Positions 1 to 6,770 are shown, counted from the stretch's first letter. The stretch is 10,519 nt of DNA from Candidatus Parepulonipiscium sp. PG-Nun2H_MBin03 (GCA_001995005.1 MDJN01000207.1:1-10519); one strand, 5' to 3'. Numbers and translations: made by a program. The notes: a model not told the origin generated them from the sequence alone.

Positions 1-1559
1 TGTATGTCTGCACTCTCGCCTAATTCATCTATAATAGTTTTCGCCTTTTCAATTTGCAACACTAAATCTTTAAATACATCAGAAGTGTCATTTACAATAT
101 CGTTTCCATCCTTAGCATTTTTTATGCTTAAACTCATTATAGTTTCTATTTCTTTTACTTGAGCAGAGCTTCTAGTCGCTAAATCTCTTATATCGTTTGC
201 TACCACTGTAAATCCTCTACCCGTCTCACCTGCACGTGCCGCCTCAATAGATGCATTTAATGCCAGTAAGTTAGTTTGATTAGCAATATTATCTATAACA
301 CTAACAAATTGCTCTATACCTTGTGTAGCTATCACAATTTCTTTCATAGTTTTTAATAAAATTTCCATTTTATCTAAGCTTATATCAGAAGTCTTTTTCA
401 TATCATTACTTATTGTTACTACGTTTCCAATTACTTTTTTATTATTGGTAATTTGACCATATATTTCTTCTATAGAAGTGACAAATTCTTCGGTAACTTT
501 AATTTGCTCATCTGAGCCAGTCGCCAGATCTGTCGCTTCTATAGCAGAATTATTTGCCTGATGTGCCAGATCTTCTGAAGATTTAGAGATTTTAGATAAA
601 GTTTGACTCAAAACTACTAATGTAGCATTTATATTTTCCTTTATGCTACTAAAGTGCCCTTGAAAGTTTGATGTAATAGGTTGTGTTAAGTCGCCATCTT
701 TTATGCTAGATAGCGTATCATCTATTATAGACACATATCCTGATAACATCTTAACCATATTTCTTATATCTTCTGATAACATACCCACCTCATCTTTTGA
801 TATGTAATCTGGATGTATATTTAAATTTCCTGCTGCCAATTCTCTTACTACTACACTCAGCTCTTCTATAGGCTTTACCATTATCGCATTAAATACTCTA
901 TGTATTTTAAACCCTACAGCTATGGCAATAAGTACAATAATTGCTAAAAATATAATTACCTTTGATATCATTGAAGTCATACCTTCAATTAGATCAACAC
1001 TTCCGTAATATGTAAGTTCTAACATCTCTTCTAACAGTTCAAATACCTCATATGATATAGGGTGAACATAGGTAAACATCTCAGCGTAAAAACTGTCTAT
1101 ATCTTGGTTATTGGCAAATGTCCATGCATTATCTGTATGCAAATTTAATGTTGCTAGTTGAGTCAAAAATTCTCTCTTTAGCCCATCATCATAGTTAAAT
1201 GTCTCATCCACTAGTTTCATAGAAGCTTCAATATTACTGTCTATAACTTTAATCTTATTAGCATATTCAGCAATTTCAGTTGTATTATTTGTATTTGTCA
1301 TATTATAGAGATGGTTATTTTCCACCTCTAGCGAAATATATATGCTAGTTAATGCATTATGTGCCATATATGTAGTATTATTATAAGTCTCTACCTTCTT
1401 GCCTAACATCTGATACCTGTTAATTGAAACTATTGACACAATTATTATAGCTACTATAAAAAATGTTATAGTTCCTGCTATTTTAACTCTAATAGGTGCG
1501 TTTTTTAACATCATATTTTTGTTTCCTTCTTTGTTTCCTTCTTTGTTTACATAGCTCAT
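1..1559 (-). CDS. Methyl-accepting chemotaxis protein (C-terminus cut by window edge)
   Basis: Membrane chemoreceptor that signals to the CheA/CheW kinase complex. I translated 519 residues from the ATG at 1559, preceded by AAGGAGAG about 6 nt upstream. Visible parts in order are a short cytoplasmic tail with a repeated NKEG unit (residues 5-14), membrane segment 1 (about 27-46), an extracellular helical sensor region (about 48-198), membrane segment 2 (about 201-217), a HAMP linker (about 218-275) and a long coiled coil. The hairpin tip that contacts CheA/CheW is clear at about 421-461, with QTNLLALNASIEAARAGE followed by GRGF. The end of the coiled coil lies beyond the left edge. The sensor region resembles a four-helix-bundle type by length and predicted helicity; its ligand cannot be told. 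The gene has its own promoter and is separated from the transporter upstream by a stem-loop. Confidence 0.96.
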   Translation of the reverse strand, partial: MSYVNKEGNKEGNKNMMLKNAPIRVKIAGTITFFIVAIIIVSIVSINRYQMLGKKVETYNNTTYMAHNALTSIYISLEVENNHLYNMTNTNNTTEIAEYANKIKVIDSNIEASMKLVDETFNYDDGLKREFLTQLATLNLHTDNAWTFANNQDIDSFYAEMFTYVHPISYEVFELLEEMLELTYYGSVDLIEGMTSMISKVIIFLAIIVLIAIAVGFKIHRVFNAIMVKPIEELSVVVRELAAGNLNIHPDYISKDEVGMLSEDIRNMVKMLSGYVSIIDDTLSSIKDGDLTQPITSNFQGHFSSIKENINATLVVLSQTLSKISKSSEDLAHQANNSAIEATDLATGSDEQIKVTEEFVTSIEEIYGQITNNKKVIGNVVTISNDMKKTSDISLDKMEILLKTMKEIVIATQGIEQFVSVIDNIANQTNLLALNASIEAARAGETGRGFTVVANDIRDLATRSSAQVKEIETIMSLSIKNAKDGNDIVNDTSDVFKDLVLQIEKAKTIIDELGESADI

Positions 1560-1570
1560 TCTTTCTCTCC
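1557..1570 (-). promoter_or_regulatory. Ribosome binding site and start of the chemoreceptor gene
   Basis: AAGGAGAG precedes the ATG at 1559-1557 with normal spacing. It decides the start, because two further in-frame ATG codons (residues 16 and 17) lie just downstream without comparable sites. Confidence 0.7.
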
Positions 1571-1598
1571 TTATCTTTTTTTTAAAATATATATATAT

Positions 1599-1627
1599 AT
1601 TATCTCACATATAGTATAAATTTACAA
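1599..1627 (-). promoter_or_regulatory. Probable sigma-A promoter of the chemoreceptor gene
   Basis: On the minus strand a -35 TTGTAA (1627-1622) and a -10 GATAAT (1604-1599) are separated by exactly 17 nt. A seven-unit AT dinucleotide tract (1587-1600) starts at the end of the -10 and covers the expected transcription start. The motif does not look like the sigma-28 type often used for chemotaxis genes. Confidence 0.6.
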
Positions 1628-1648
1628 TAAGTATATTTTTTAATATGT

Positions 1649-1688
1649 AATAGGCTAGTAATTAGTTTTACCTAGTTACCAGCCTATT
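1649..1688 (-). terminator. Stem-loop after the transporter gene
   Basis: Arms AATAGGCT (1649-1656) and AGCCTATT (1681-1688) pair perfectly. The pairing continues inward for about nine more positions with one wobble and one mismatch, around a loop of six bases. It starts 3 nt after the transporter stop codon and lies upstream of the chemoreceptor promoter, so it is well placed as a terminator for the minus strand. The flank is AT-rich but has no true run of U, so efficiency is uncertain. Confidence 0.55.
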
Positions 1689-1691
1689 ATT

Positions 1692-2291
1692 TCAATCTAT
1701 TTCAATCTCTTTTTGTCTTAGTCTATGATAAGTTGCTTCGCTAATTAACCTATACATTGCTGCAGCCCCTGGAACTCCTAATATAATTCCTGGCAACCCA
1801 ATCAGATTGCCTCCTATCGTAATTGCAAACATAACCCAAAAACCTGGCAATCCTAATGAACTACCCACTACTCTCGGATAAATTAAATTACTTTCCAACT
1901 GTTGTAGCACTATAATAAATACTATAAACCATACAACTTGCATAGGGTCAGTTATATCCGCCATAAGTATAATAAAAGATGCTGGTATAGTTCCTATAAA
2001 TGGCCCAACCATAGGTACGATATTTGTTATACCTATAATTACACTAACTAACATTACATATGGAAACTTAAATATCGTCATACCTATAAAACATAAAATC
2101 CCTACAATAAACGACTCAAGTAGTTGCCCTGCAATAAAACCTGAAAACGCTTTGTCGAACACTCTCTTTACATGCACAATATAATCTGCGTGATTTTTTT
2201 TAAATACAGCGTATACGACTTGCTTTATTTGTCTACTAAGCATTTCTTTGCTAAGCAAAAAATATACCGAAAATACTAAGGCTATAACCAT
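1692..2291 (-). CDS. C-terminal half of the interrupted AI-2E family transporter
   Basis: A 199-residue open stretch begins at an in-frame ATG 14 codons after the TGA and carries the conserved family motifs. The ATG at 2291 has no Shine-Dalgarno sequence upstream (the leader is T-rich, then mixed AT), so independent translation looks poor. The 13 codons between the TGA and this ATG also encode plausible transporter sequence (LTWFFNITSSVIN), which argues that this ATG is internal to a longer gene. Confidence 0.7.
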   Translation of the reverse strand: MVIALVFSVYFLLSKEMLSRQIKQVVYAVFKKNHADYIVHVKRVFDKAFSGFIAGQLLESFIVGILCFIGMTIFKFPYVMLVSVIIGITNIVPMVGPFIGTIPASFIILMADITDPMQVVWFIVFIIVLQQLESNLIYPRVVGSSLGLPGFWVMFAITIGGNLIGLPGIILGVPGAAAMYRLISEATYHRLRQKEIEID

Positions 2292-2315
2292 ATTTATTAC
2301 ACTAGATGTTATGTT

Positions 2316-2340
2316 AAAAAACCAAGTTAATCATCTTGGT
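2316..2340 (-). terminator. Terminator-like hairpin inside the transporter gene at the TGA
   Basis: On the minus strand ACCAAG (2340-2335) and CTTGGT (2326-2321) form a six-pair stem, and the last T of the second arm begins a run of six T (2321-2316). The eight-base loop contains the in-frame TGA. The stem is short, so this may be chance in coding DNA. Confidence 0.35.
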
Positions 2341-2834
2341 ATTAAACTAGATAGCCAGCTTGTTAAAAATCCTAATATCTGTTCCCATGCCGCTTCTAGC
2401 TGTAGCCATATCTCTGGTATAGATATATTAAGTTCCATCCAAATTTGCTCTATATAATGCTCTACCATATAATATTGTTTTTGGATTTCTGGTACCAATA
2501 CGTTGATACTGCTCCAAAGTTGCGGCACTACTATCATTAGCAAAATAGTCCCTATTCCAATAAACATTGTATATGATATAGTCAATGCTAATATTGGTTT
2601 TATATTGTCTAATATAGTCCCATTTCCTTTGTATCCTAATAAAATATTTCGTACGAAGTTAAATGGGCCTCTTAATATATAGGCTATAATAAATCCTATT
2701 GTTACAGGAACAAATACCCCTGCAATAAATGCCATTACCCCCCGTAAAGTTTCGATATTTATTAATATTAGCAATACAAGTATCCCCACTACCACTACTA
2801 TAATATTCTCTTTTATTCTTTGCTTGTTCACCAT
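2331..2834 (-). CDS. N-terminal half of the interrupted AI-2E family transporter
   Basis: This is the 167-residue product if translation stops at the internal TGA. It contains the first three membrane segments and the long polar loop, and lacks the conserved C-terminal motifs of the family. On its own it is unlikely to be a working transporter. Confidence 0.75.
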   Translation of the reverse strand: MVNKQRIKENIIVVVVGILVLLILINIETLRGVMAFIAGVFVPVTIGFIIAYILRGPFNFVRNILLGYKGNGTILDNIKPILALTISYTMFIGIGTILLMIVVPQLWSSINVLVPEIQKQYYMVEHYIEQIWMELNISIPEIWLQLEAAWEQILGFLTSWLSSLIPR

Positions 2835-2862
2835 ATCTGCTCCTTCTATCTAGTATGCAGAT

Positions 2863-2868
2863 ATTATA
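2863..2868 (-). promoter_or_regulatory. Candidate -10 element of the transporter gene
   Basis: A perfect TATAAT on the minus strand lies 28 nt upstream of the transporter ATG. No good -35 is seen at 16-18 nt; the nearest hexamer is TATAAA. The flavoprotein gene ends only 83 nt upstream with no terminator visible, so readthrough from it is also possible. Confidence 0.4.
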
Positions 2869-2917
2869 CCCCATTCTATTTATATTTTATACATTCACAA
2901 TTAATCTATTTACCTCA

Positions 2918-3535
2918 TTACAAAACCCTTTTAATAGCATTGCTATAACACACATTCATACAACTACCACAATGCAAGCAGTTATTTTGACCTATACTAG
3001 CTTTTTTATTTTCTAGTTTAATACAGTTTTGCGGGCAAATCATAACACATTTACTACAAGCTATACAACTTTCTGTAATAAAATACCCAGTTGTTTTCTT
3101 TTGTTGCTTACCAAAAGAAAAACTTTCTCTAAAAATCGGGCGAACTGACAAATCAAAAAATTCACCATCCCCTTCATAAATTTTGAAAACTGTCAATGAT
3201 TTTCTACTTTCTATATTAGGATAAATATCATTCATATAAGTATTTTTACAAAATATCTCAGATAATAAATCACTTCCAACTTCCATCGCCTTAGCTCTTA
3301 TATTGATTGATTTAGAGGACATGGTATCATCACCTTTAAAACCTGTTAGCGAGATATTTTCATTTTTACTAAGCCTTTCATATAATGCTTTGCCTTTGGC
3401 TGTCAAAAAATATAACCCTTCTTTATCAGCAAGCATCATATCAATCACACAAGTAATTGGGTTGTTATTTTCATCAGTTGTTGCAAGGACAACCGAATGT
3501 ATTTCTTTGTATAAATATTCCAAGTAATTTGGCAT
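2918..3535 (-). CDS. Pyridoxamine 5'-phosphate oxidase-like flavoprotein fused to a 2[4Fe-4S] ferredoxin domain
   Basis: Probable cytoplasmic flavin-binding redox protein of 205 residues. Residues 1 to about 135 resemble the split-barrel fold of the pyridoxamine-phosphate-oxidase-like family, which binds FMN or related flavins (VVLATTDENNNPITCVIDMM, then LYFLTAKGKALYERL). Residues 151-205 form a bacterial ferredoxin domain with two complete cluster motifs: C157, C160, C163, C167 followed by proline, and C186, C189, C192, C196. The second motif ends in Tyr instead of the usual Pro. The fusion suggests electron transfer between iron-sulfur clusters and a flavin; the substrate is unknown, and true PNP oxidase activity in vitamin B6 synthesis is unlikely. 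The ATG at 3535 has AAAGGAA 5 nt upstream. The gene ends in TAA directly followed by TGA. Confidence 0.88.
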   Translation of the reverse strand: MPNYLEYLYKEIHSVVLATTDENNNPITCVIDMMLADKEGLYFLTAKGKALYERLSKNENISLTGFKGDDTMSSKSINIRAKAMEVGSDLLSEIFCKNTYMNDIYPNIESRKSLTVFKIYEGDGEFFDLSVRPIFRESFSFGKQQKKTTGYFITESCIACSKCVMICPQNCIKLENKKASIGQNNCLHCGSCMNVCYSNAIKRVL

Positions 3536-3783
3536 AAAAATTCCTTTCTATAATATCTTTTCTACAAATTCTTTATTAGATAATCTTTCTAGAGCTATTA
3601 ATAAAACATCACATTATTACTTTAATTTACCACTATATCATTAGTATATCCATACTATCTTCTAGTCTATACATTATATGTTCCTGGCACGAAAAGGTAG
3701 GTTTGTACACACCGAAATAGCACAAGTAGCATATAATATACTATATAATAGAAATCAGTTAAAACTTGAACGGAGGCGAGGAT
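3536..3783. other. Divergent intergenic region
   Basis: This gap separates the minus-strand flavoprotein from the plus-strand small membrane protein. Most of it is very AT-rich. Two TATAAT hexamers on the plus strand (3732-3737 and 3744-3749) are possible -10 elements for the small gene, but neither has a good -35. A patch of higher GC (about 3681-3730) contains the imperfect palindrome GGTTTGTACACACC (3700-3713, six of seven pairs) and overlaps a 49-codon open frame without a ribosome binding site (3678-3827). I recognise no riboswitch here. Confidence 0.4.
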
Positions 3784-3786
3784 ATG
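3772..3786 (+). promoter_or_regulatory. Ribosome binding site deciding the start of the small membrane protein
   Basis: GGAGG at 3772-3776 lies 7 nt before the ATG at 3784. An upstream in-frame TTG at 3766 would put this sequence inside the coding region, so the ATG is the better start. Confidence 0.75.
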
Positions 3787-3981
3787 TCAAACATAGAAAC
3801 CCGCAAAAAATTAGCACTATCTTTTAGTTGTGCGTATATATTTCTAGTGTGTATATGTACAATATTTAATTTAGCAGTGCCACAAGAGTTTACAATAATT
3901 GTAACTACTGTAATAGCATATTATTTTGGAGGAGAAACCGCACTAGATACAGTAGAAAACCATCAAAAAGAAGATAGATGA
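3784..3981 (+). CDS. Small hypothetical membrane protein
   Basis: A 65-residue protein with a short charged N-terminus (MSNIETRKK), two hydrophobic segments (about 10-30 and 36-50) separated by a short turn with VPQE, and an acidic to mixed hydrophilic tail ending ENHQKEDR. I do not recognise the family. Length and topology are like those of small two-span membrane proteins, including some phage holins, but no lysin or other phage gene is near and I do not assign that role. It is the only convincing plus-strand gene in the window. The strong GGAGG site supports translation, and a symmetrical stem-loop follows the stop codon directly. A 49-codon frame overlaps its first 44 nt. Confidence 0.7.
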   Translation: MSNIETRKKLALSFSCAYIFLVCICTIFNLAVPQEFTIIVTTVIAYYFGGETALDTVENHQKEDR

Positions 3982-3982
3982 A

Positions 3983-4007
3983 GCAAATTAACTATATGTT
4001 AATTTGC
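3983..4007 (+). terminator. Perfect inverted repeat after the small membrane protein gene
   Basis: GCAAATTAAC (3983-3992) and GTTAATTTGC (3998-4007) form a 10-pair stem with the loop TATAT, starting 1 nt after the TGA stop. The downstream sequence is AT-rich but lacks a run of U. It lies between two converging genes and, being symmetrical, could act for both strands. A T7 run on the minus strand (about 4030) also follows rlmD but has no good stem. Confidence 0.5.
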
Positions 4008-4062
4008 ATATATATCTTATACTGTGAGAAAAAAATTGACTCATACTTAAATCTACCTATAT

Positions 4063-5421
4063 TTACTGGTCGACATGTAGTTTAGACAATAGACATACCG
4101 TCTCAACGTGGTACGTATTGGGGAACATATCCACGCAGAAGAGGTTTTTTACGCTATAGCCATTCTCCTCAAAGATGATTAAATCTCTGGCAAGAGAAGT
4201 TGGTTTACACGATATATACAGGATTTCCTCTGCCCCAAAATTAATAATTTTCGTTATAGCTTTTGGGTGTATACCGCCTCTAGGCGGATCTAGTATAATA
4301 ACATCTGGTTGAATTTCTAATTTATCTATCTCTGTTAAAACATCACCCGCTATAAACTCGCAATTAGTTAAATTATTTAGCTTAGCATTTTCTGTTGCAG
4401 ATGCCACAGCCTCTTTAATAATTTCAATTCCGAATACTTTCTTTGCTCTTAGAGCCATAATTTGAGCTATAGTACCTGTCCCTGAATATAAATCAAACAC
4501 TACTTTATTATCAATATTTTTTATAAGTGATAGAGCATTTTTATATAATACTTGTGCACCTTTTGTATTTGTCTGGAAAAATGAAAAAGCTGATATTTTA
4601 AATGTTAGTCCTAAAATCTCTTCTACTATATAATCTCGACCATATAATATTTCTACGCTATCCGGCTTTACTGCATCTGCTAGGCTGTCGCTTATTGTGT
4701 GCAGTATGCCTGCTATTTTACCTTTTATATTCAATTCTAATAATGTAGACACTAATGTAGCATAATCATAACTTTGTTGCGAAGACGTTACTAGATTTAT
4801 GAGCAGTTCACCAGTAGTTTCTGAGCGACGTATGATTAGAAATTTCAATACCCCTTCATGTATTTTTTTCTTATAAAAAGGTATATTTTTCTGCTTGGCA
4901 TAATCTAATACTGTTGTTAAAATTGTGCTAAAATCACTATTGGTTATTTTACACCCATCAACAGTTATAATATCAAAGGTAGTATGTTTTTTATGCAACC
5001 CAAGTGCCATAGGCCCATCTTTTATTGTATCTCCAAATGAAAATTCCATTTTATTTCTATATTCATATTGATTAGGTGATGGAATAATATTAGTTAAGTC
5101 ATACTTATTTTCTAATAAATCATTAACCTGCCTCAACTTCTGTTGTTGTTGATTTTCATACGGCACATTTTGCAATGAGCAACCACCACATACACCAAAG
5201 TAGTCACATACTGCTTCTACAAAATAATCCGGATTTTTTACTATTGATTCAATTCTGCCCTCCCAGGCACTTTTTCTTTTCTTTAGAAGTCTTACCTCCA
5301 CTGTCTGTTCTAATAATGCATCTGATACAGCAATTTTCATATCAGATGCATACATTATTCCTTTATTCTTCCTATTTATTTTTTGTATAGTTCCTACTAT
5401 TAAATCATTTTTTTTCGCCAT
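4063..5421 (-). CDS. rlmD: 23S rRNA (uracil-C5)-methyltransferase, RlmD/RlmCD type
   Basis: Transfers a methyl group from S-adenosylmethionine to C5 of a uracil in 23S rRNA (U1939 in E. coli numbering; the Bacillus homologue RlmCD also modifies U747). The 452 residues show an N-terminal TRAM RNA-binding domain (about 5-62) and four cysteines suited to a [4Fe-4S] cluster (C72, C78, C81 in CGGC, and C157). The C-terminal Rossmann-like catalytic domain has FQTN (282-285), the SAM-binding loop DLYSGTGT (310-317), DPPRGG (378-383), the nucleophile C405 in SCKP and the base E440 in HVE. All key residues are present and the length fits the family. AAGGAA lies 6 nt before the ATG. It has its own promoter and a palindromic leader. 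Which uracil is modified, and whether one or two, cannot be told from sequence alone. Confidence 0.95.
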   Translation of the reverse strand: MAKKNDLIVGTIQKINRKNKGIMYASDMKIAVSDALLEQTVEVRLLKKRKSAWEGRIESIVKNPDYFVEAVCDYFGVCGGCSLQNVPYENQQQQKLRQVNDLLENKYDLTNIIPSPNQYEYRNKMEFSFGDTIKDGPMALGLHKKHTTFDIITVDGCKITNSDFSTILTTVLDYAKQKNIPFYKKKIHEGVLKFLIIRRSETTGELLINLVTSSQQSYDYATLVSTLLELNIKGKIAGILHTISDSLADAVKPDSVEILYGRDYIVEEILGLTFKISAFSFFQTNTKGAQVLYKNALSLIKNIDNKVVFDLYSGTGTIAQIMALRAKKVFGIEIIKEAVASATENAKLNNLTNCEFIAGDVLTEIDKLEIQPDVIILDPPRGGIHPKAITKIINFGAEEILYISCKPTSLARDLIIFEENGYSVKNLFCVDMFPNTYHVETVCLLSKLHVDQ

Positions 5422-5437
5422 GTTAATTCCTTAGTCT

Positions 5438-5479
5438 TGTTAAGTTAACTCAGTTAATAACTGCTATTTTAACTTAACA
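5438..5479 (-). repeat. Nested inverted repeats in the rlmD leader
   Basis: TGTTAAGTTAA (5438-5448) and TTAACTTAACA (5469-5479) are perfect 11-base inverted copies. Between them CAGTTAATAACTG (5451-5463) is another palindrome, and AGTTAACT (5443-5450) is a third that overlaps the first arm. The structure ends about 4 nt before the rlmD ribosome binding site, inside the expected 5' leader. It could be an operator or an RNA structure that affects translation. It lacks a U run, so it is not a standard terminator. Confidence 0.6.
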
Positions 5480-5517
5480 GAGCCACTTCCTTATATATTC
5501 ATAATATTTTGGTACTT

Positions 5518-5546
5518 ATTATGGCATATTTTTCCAATATATACAA
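5518..5546 (-). promoter_or_regulatory. Probable promoter of rlmD
   Basis: On the minus strand a -35 TTGTAT (5546-5541) and a -10 CATAAT (5523-5518) are 17 nt apart. Transcription would start near 5511 and give a leader of about 90 nt that includes the nested inverted repeats. Confidence 0.5.
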
Positions 5547-5570
5547 GGTAGTTGACATATAGATTATTTT

Positions 5571-6770
5571 TCACTCTTTAAATAACACACCTGATTTATA
5601 TAACTCAATAAATTGTCTTGCAACTCGTGGGCTCCGGCCTCCAGTACGAATAGCAAACTGCTCTGCTTGTGCAATCAGGTCGTTATTATAATCTATATCA
5701 TATTGTTCGGCTAAGGCAAGCAAAATATCTTTAAATTTTTCTTTTTCGGGTTGTAAGAAAGTAACAATCAAACCAAATCTAGCCGAAAGGCTTGCCAGTT
5801 CTTGTCTCGTATCACTTTCATGAATGTCATCACCTGCTCTATCACTCCAGGATTCTTTTATTAAATGTCTACGATTAGAAGTAGCGTATACTACAACATT
5901 ACTTGAGCGTCTGCAAACACTTCCTTCTAAAATAGCTTTTAAAGCTGCAAAGTTATCATCGTTAACCGTAAAGCTTAAATCATCTACAAATAAAATAAAT
6001 TTAAGTGGATTATTGGCTAATTGGTCAATAATCGTAGGAATTTGGTATAGTTGATTTTTCTTAACTTCAATTAAACGCAGTCCTTCTGCAGTAAACTCAT
6101 TTGAGATAGCTTTTACAGTTGATGATTTACCCGTTCCTGCATCACCATATAATAATACATTATTAGCTGGATTTCCTACAAGTAAAGCTTTAGTATTTAA
6201 AATTATTTGTCTTCTCTCATTTTCATACCCTGGTAATTCTATAAGCTTTTGTCTATCAGGATATTTTACTGGGATAAGATTACTATTTTCCACTGTAAAT
6301 ACAAAGTGCTTAGCAAACATACCATATCCTTTTATATTAACTGTGCTTACTCTTTCTAAATACAGCTTAATAAAATCTACCTGTTCTACTTCCCACTCCA
6401 TTAAAAGATCAAATATTTTATTTCCTGCTTGTCCTAAATTTTGTTCCACATATTTTCGTAAACTTAATTCAGATAATTCTTGTAAAAAATCCAGTTCCTT
6501 TAATGCTCCAGTTTCAAGAATAATATTTTTACACCTGTTTGCTTCACCTCGAATATAAATATTTTCACTCTCTAATACAATTCTCAGCAAATACTGTGTC
6601 CAATTTGTAGTATTCTCAAATAGTGTCGCTTCAAAATCTGCAATTGCATCTATTAAAGTTTCATCAATAGTCTTTACTTTAAATACATTCATCAACTTTA
6701 ACACTACATCATCTTCTAATATCCCTCTAAATATTACCAATCCTGAAAGTTTTTCACTCCATACATTCAC
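5571..6770 (-). CDS. AAA+ ATPase of the DUF815 family
   Basis: Predicted cytoplasmic ATP-binding protein of 399 residues; the family is widespread in Clostridia and its function is unknown. Residues 1 to about 185 form a mainly helical, poorly conserved N-terminal region. The ATPase domain follows: Walker A GDAGTGKSS (209-217), the family signature LRLIEVKKNQL (231-241), Walker B FILFVDDLSF (258-267), a sensor-1-like segment YATSNRRHLI (295-304), then SLSARFGL (328-335) and a C-terminal helical lid ending with GGRSPRVARQFIEL (377-390). All nucleotide-binding residues look intact. The start is GTG at 6770, with GGAG 10 nt upstream; the nearby ATG triplets are out of frame. It follows hisIE after 54 nt, on the same strand. 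The context does not point to a histidine role, and I infer none. Confidence 0.9.
   Translation of the reverse strand: MNVWSEKLSGLVIFRGILEDDVVLKLMNVFKVKTIDETLIDAIADFEATLFENTTNWTQYLLRIVLESENIYIRGEANRCKNIILETGALKELDFLQELSELSLRKYVEQNLGQAGNKIFDLLMEWEVEQVDFIKLYLERVSTVNIKGYGMFAKHFVFTVENSNLIPVKYPDRQKLIELPGYENERRQIILNTKALLVGNPANNVLLYGDAGTGKSSTVKAISNEFTAEGLRLIEVKKNQLYQIPTIIDQLANNPLKFILFVDDLSFTVNDDNFAALKAILEGSVCRRSSNVVVYATSNRRHLIKESWSDRAGDDIHESDTRQELASLSARFGLIVTFLQPEKEKFKDILLALAEQYDIDYNNDLIAQAEQFAIRTGGRSPRVARQFIELYKSGVLFKE

Larger units (their letters stand above)
1692..2834 (-). pseudogene. AI-2E/UPF0118 family transporter with an in-frame TGA
   Basis: Multi-pass inner-membrane protein of the AI-2E transporter (UPF0118, YdiK/PerM-like) family; members are linked to autoinducer-2 export or ion/proton exchange, and the substrate here is unknown. 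Read straight through, the frame gives 380 residues, a normal family length, with one TGA at codon 168 (2333-2331). Before it are three hydrophobic segments (about 11-28, 33-55, 80-105) and the family's long loop. After it come a further membrane segment, the NIVPMVGPFIG motif (about 271-281), the QQLESNLIYPRVVG motif (about 311-324) and the hydrophobic C-terminus. Both halves are otherwise intact and in the same frame, so there is one nonsense codon and no frameshift. The ATG at 2834 has AAGGAG 5 nt upstream. This may be a recent pseudogene, a sequencing error or a readthrough site. Confidence 0.85.

Noticed and set aside
2331..2333. TGA read as tryptophan or selenocysteine
   Set aside because: TGA is the normal stop of the transporter itself, the DUF815 gene and the small membrane protein, and TGG is used for Trp. 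No selenoprotein family or SECIS-like context fits a transporter loop.
2659..2874. A 71-codon minus-strand frame overlapping the transporter start
   Set aside because: It overlaps the transporter in another frame, and its start codon lies upstream of the transporter's ribosome binding site without a site of its own.
3681..3730. A possible riboswitch upstream of the small membrane protein
   Set aside because: The GC-richer patch does not match the conserved cores of riboswitches I know (cyclic di-GMP, preQ1, fluoride), and no expression platform is visible.
5552..5557. Perfect TTGACA on the plus strand after the DUF815 gene
   Set aside because: No -10 follows at suitable spacing, and no plus-strand gene lies downstream.
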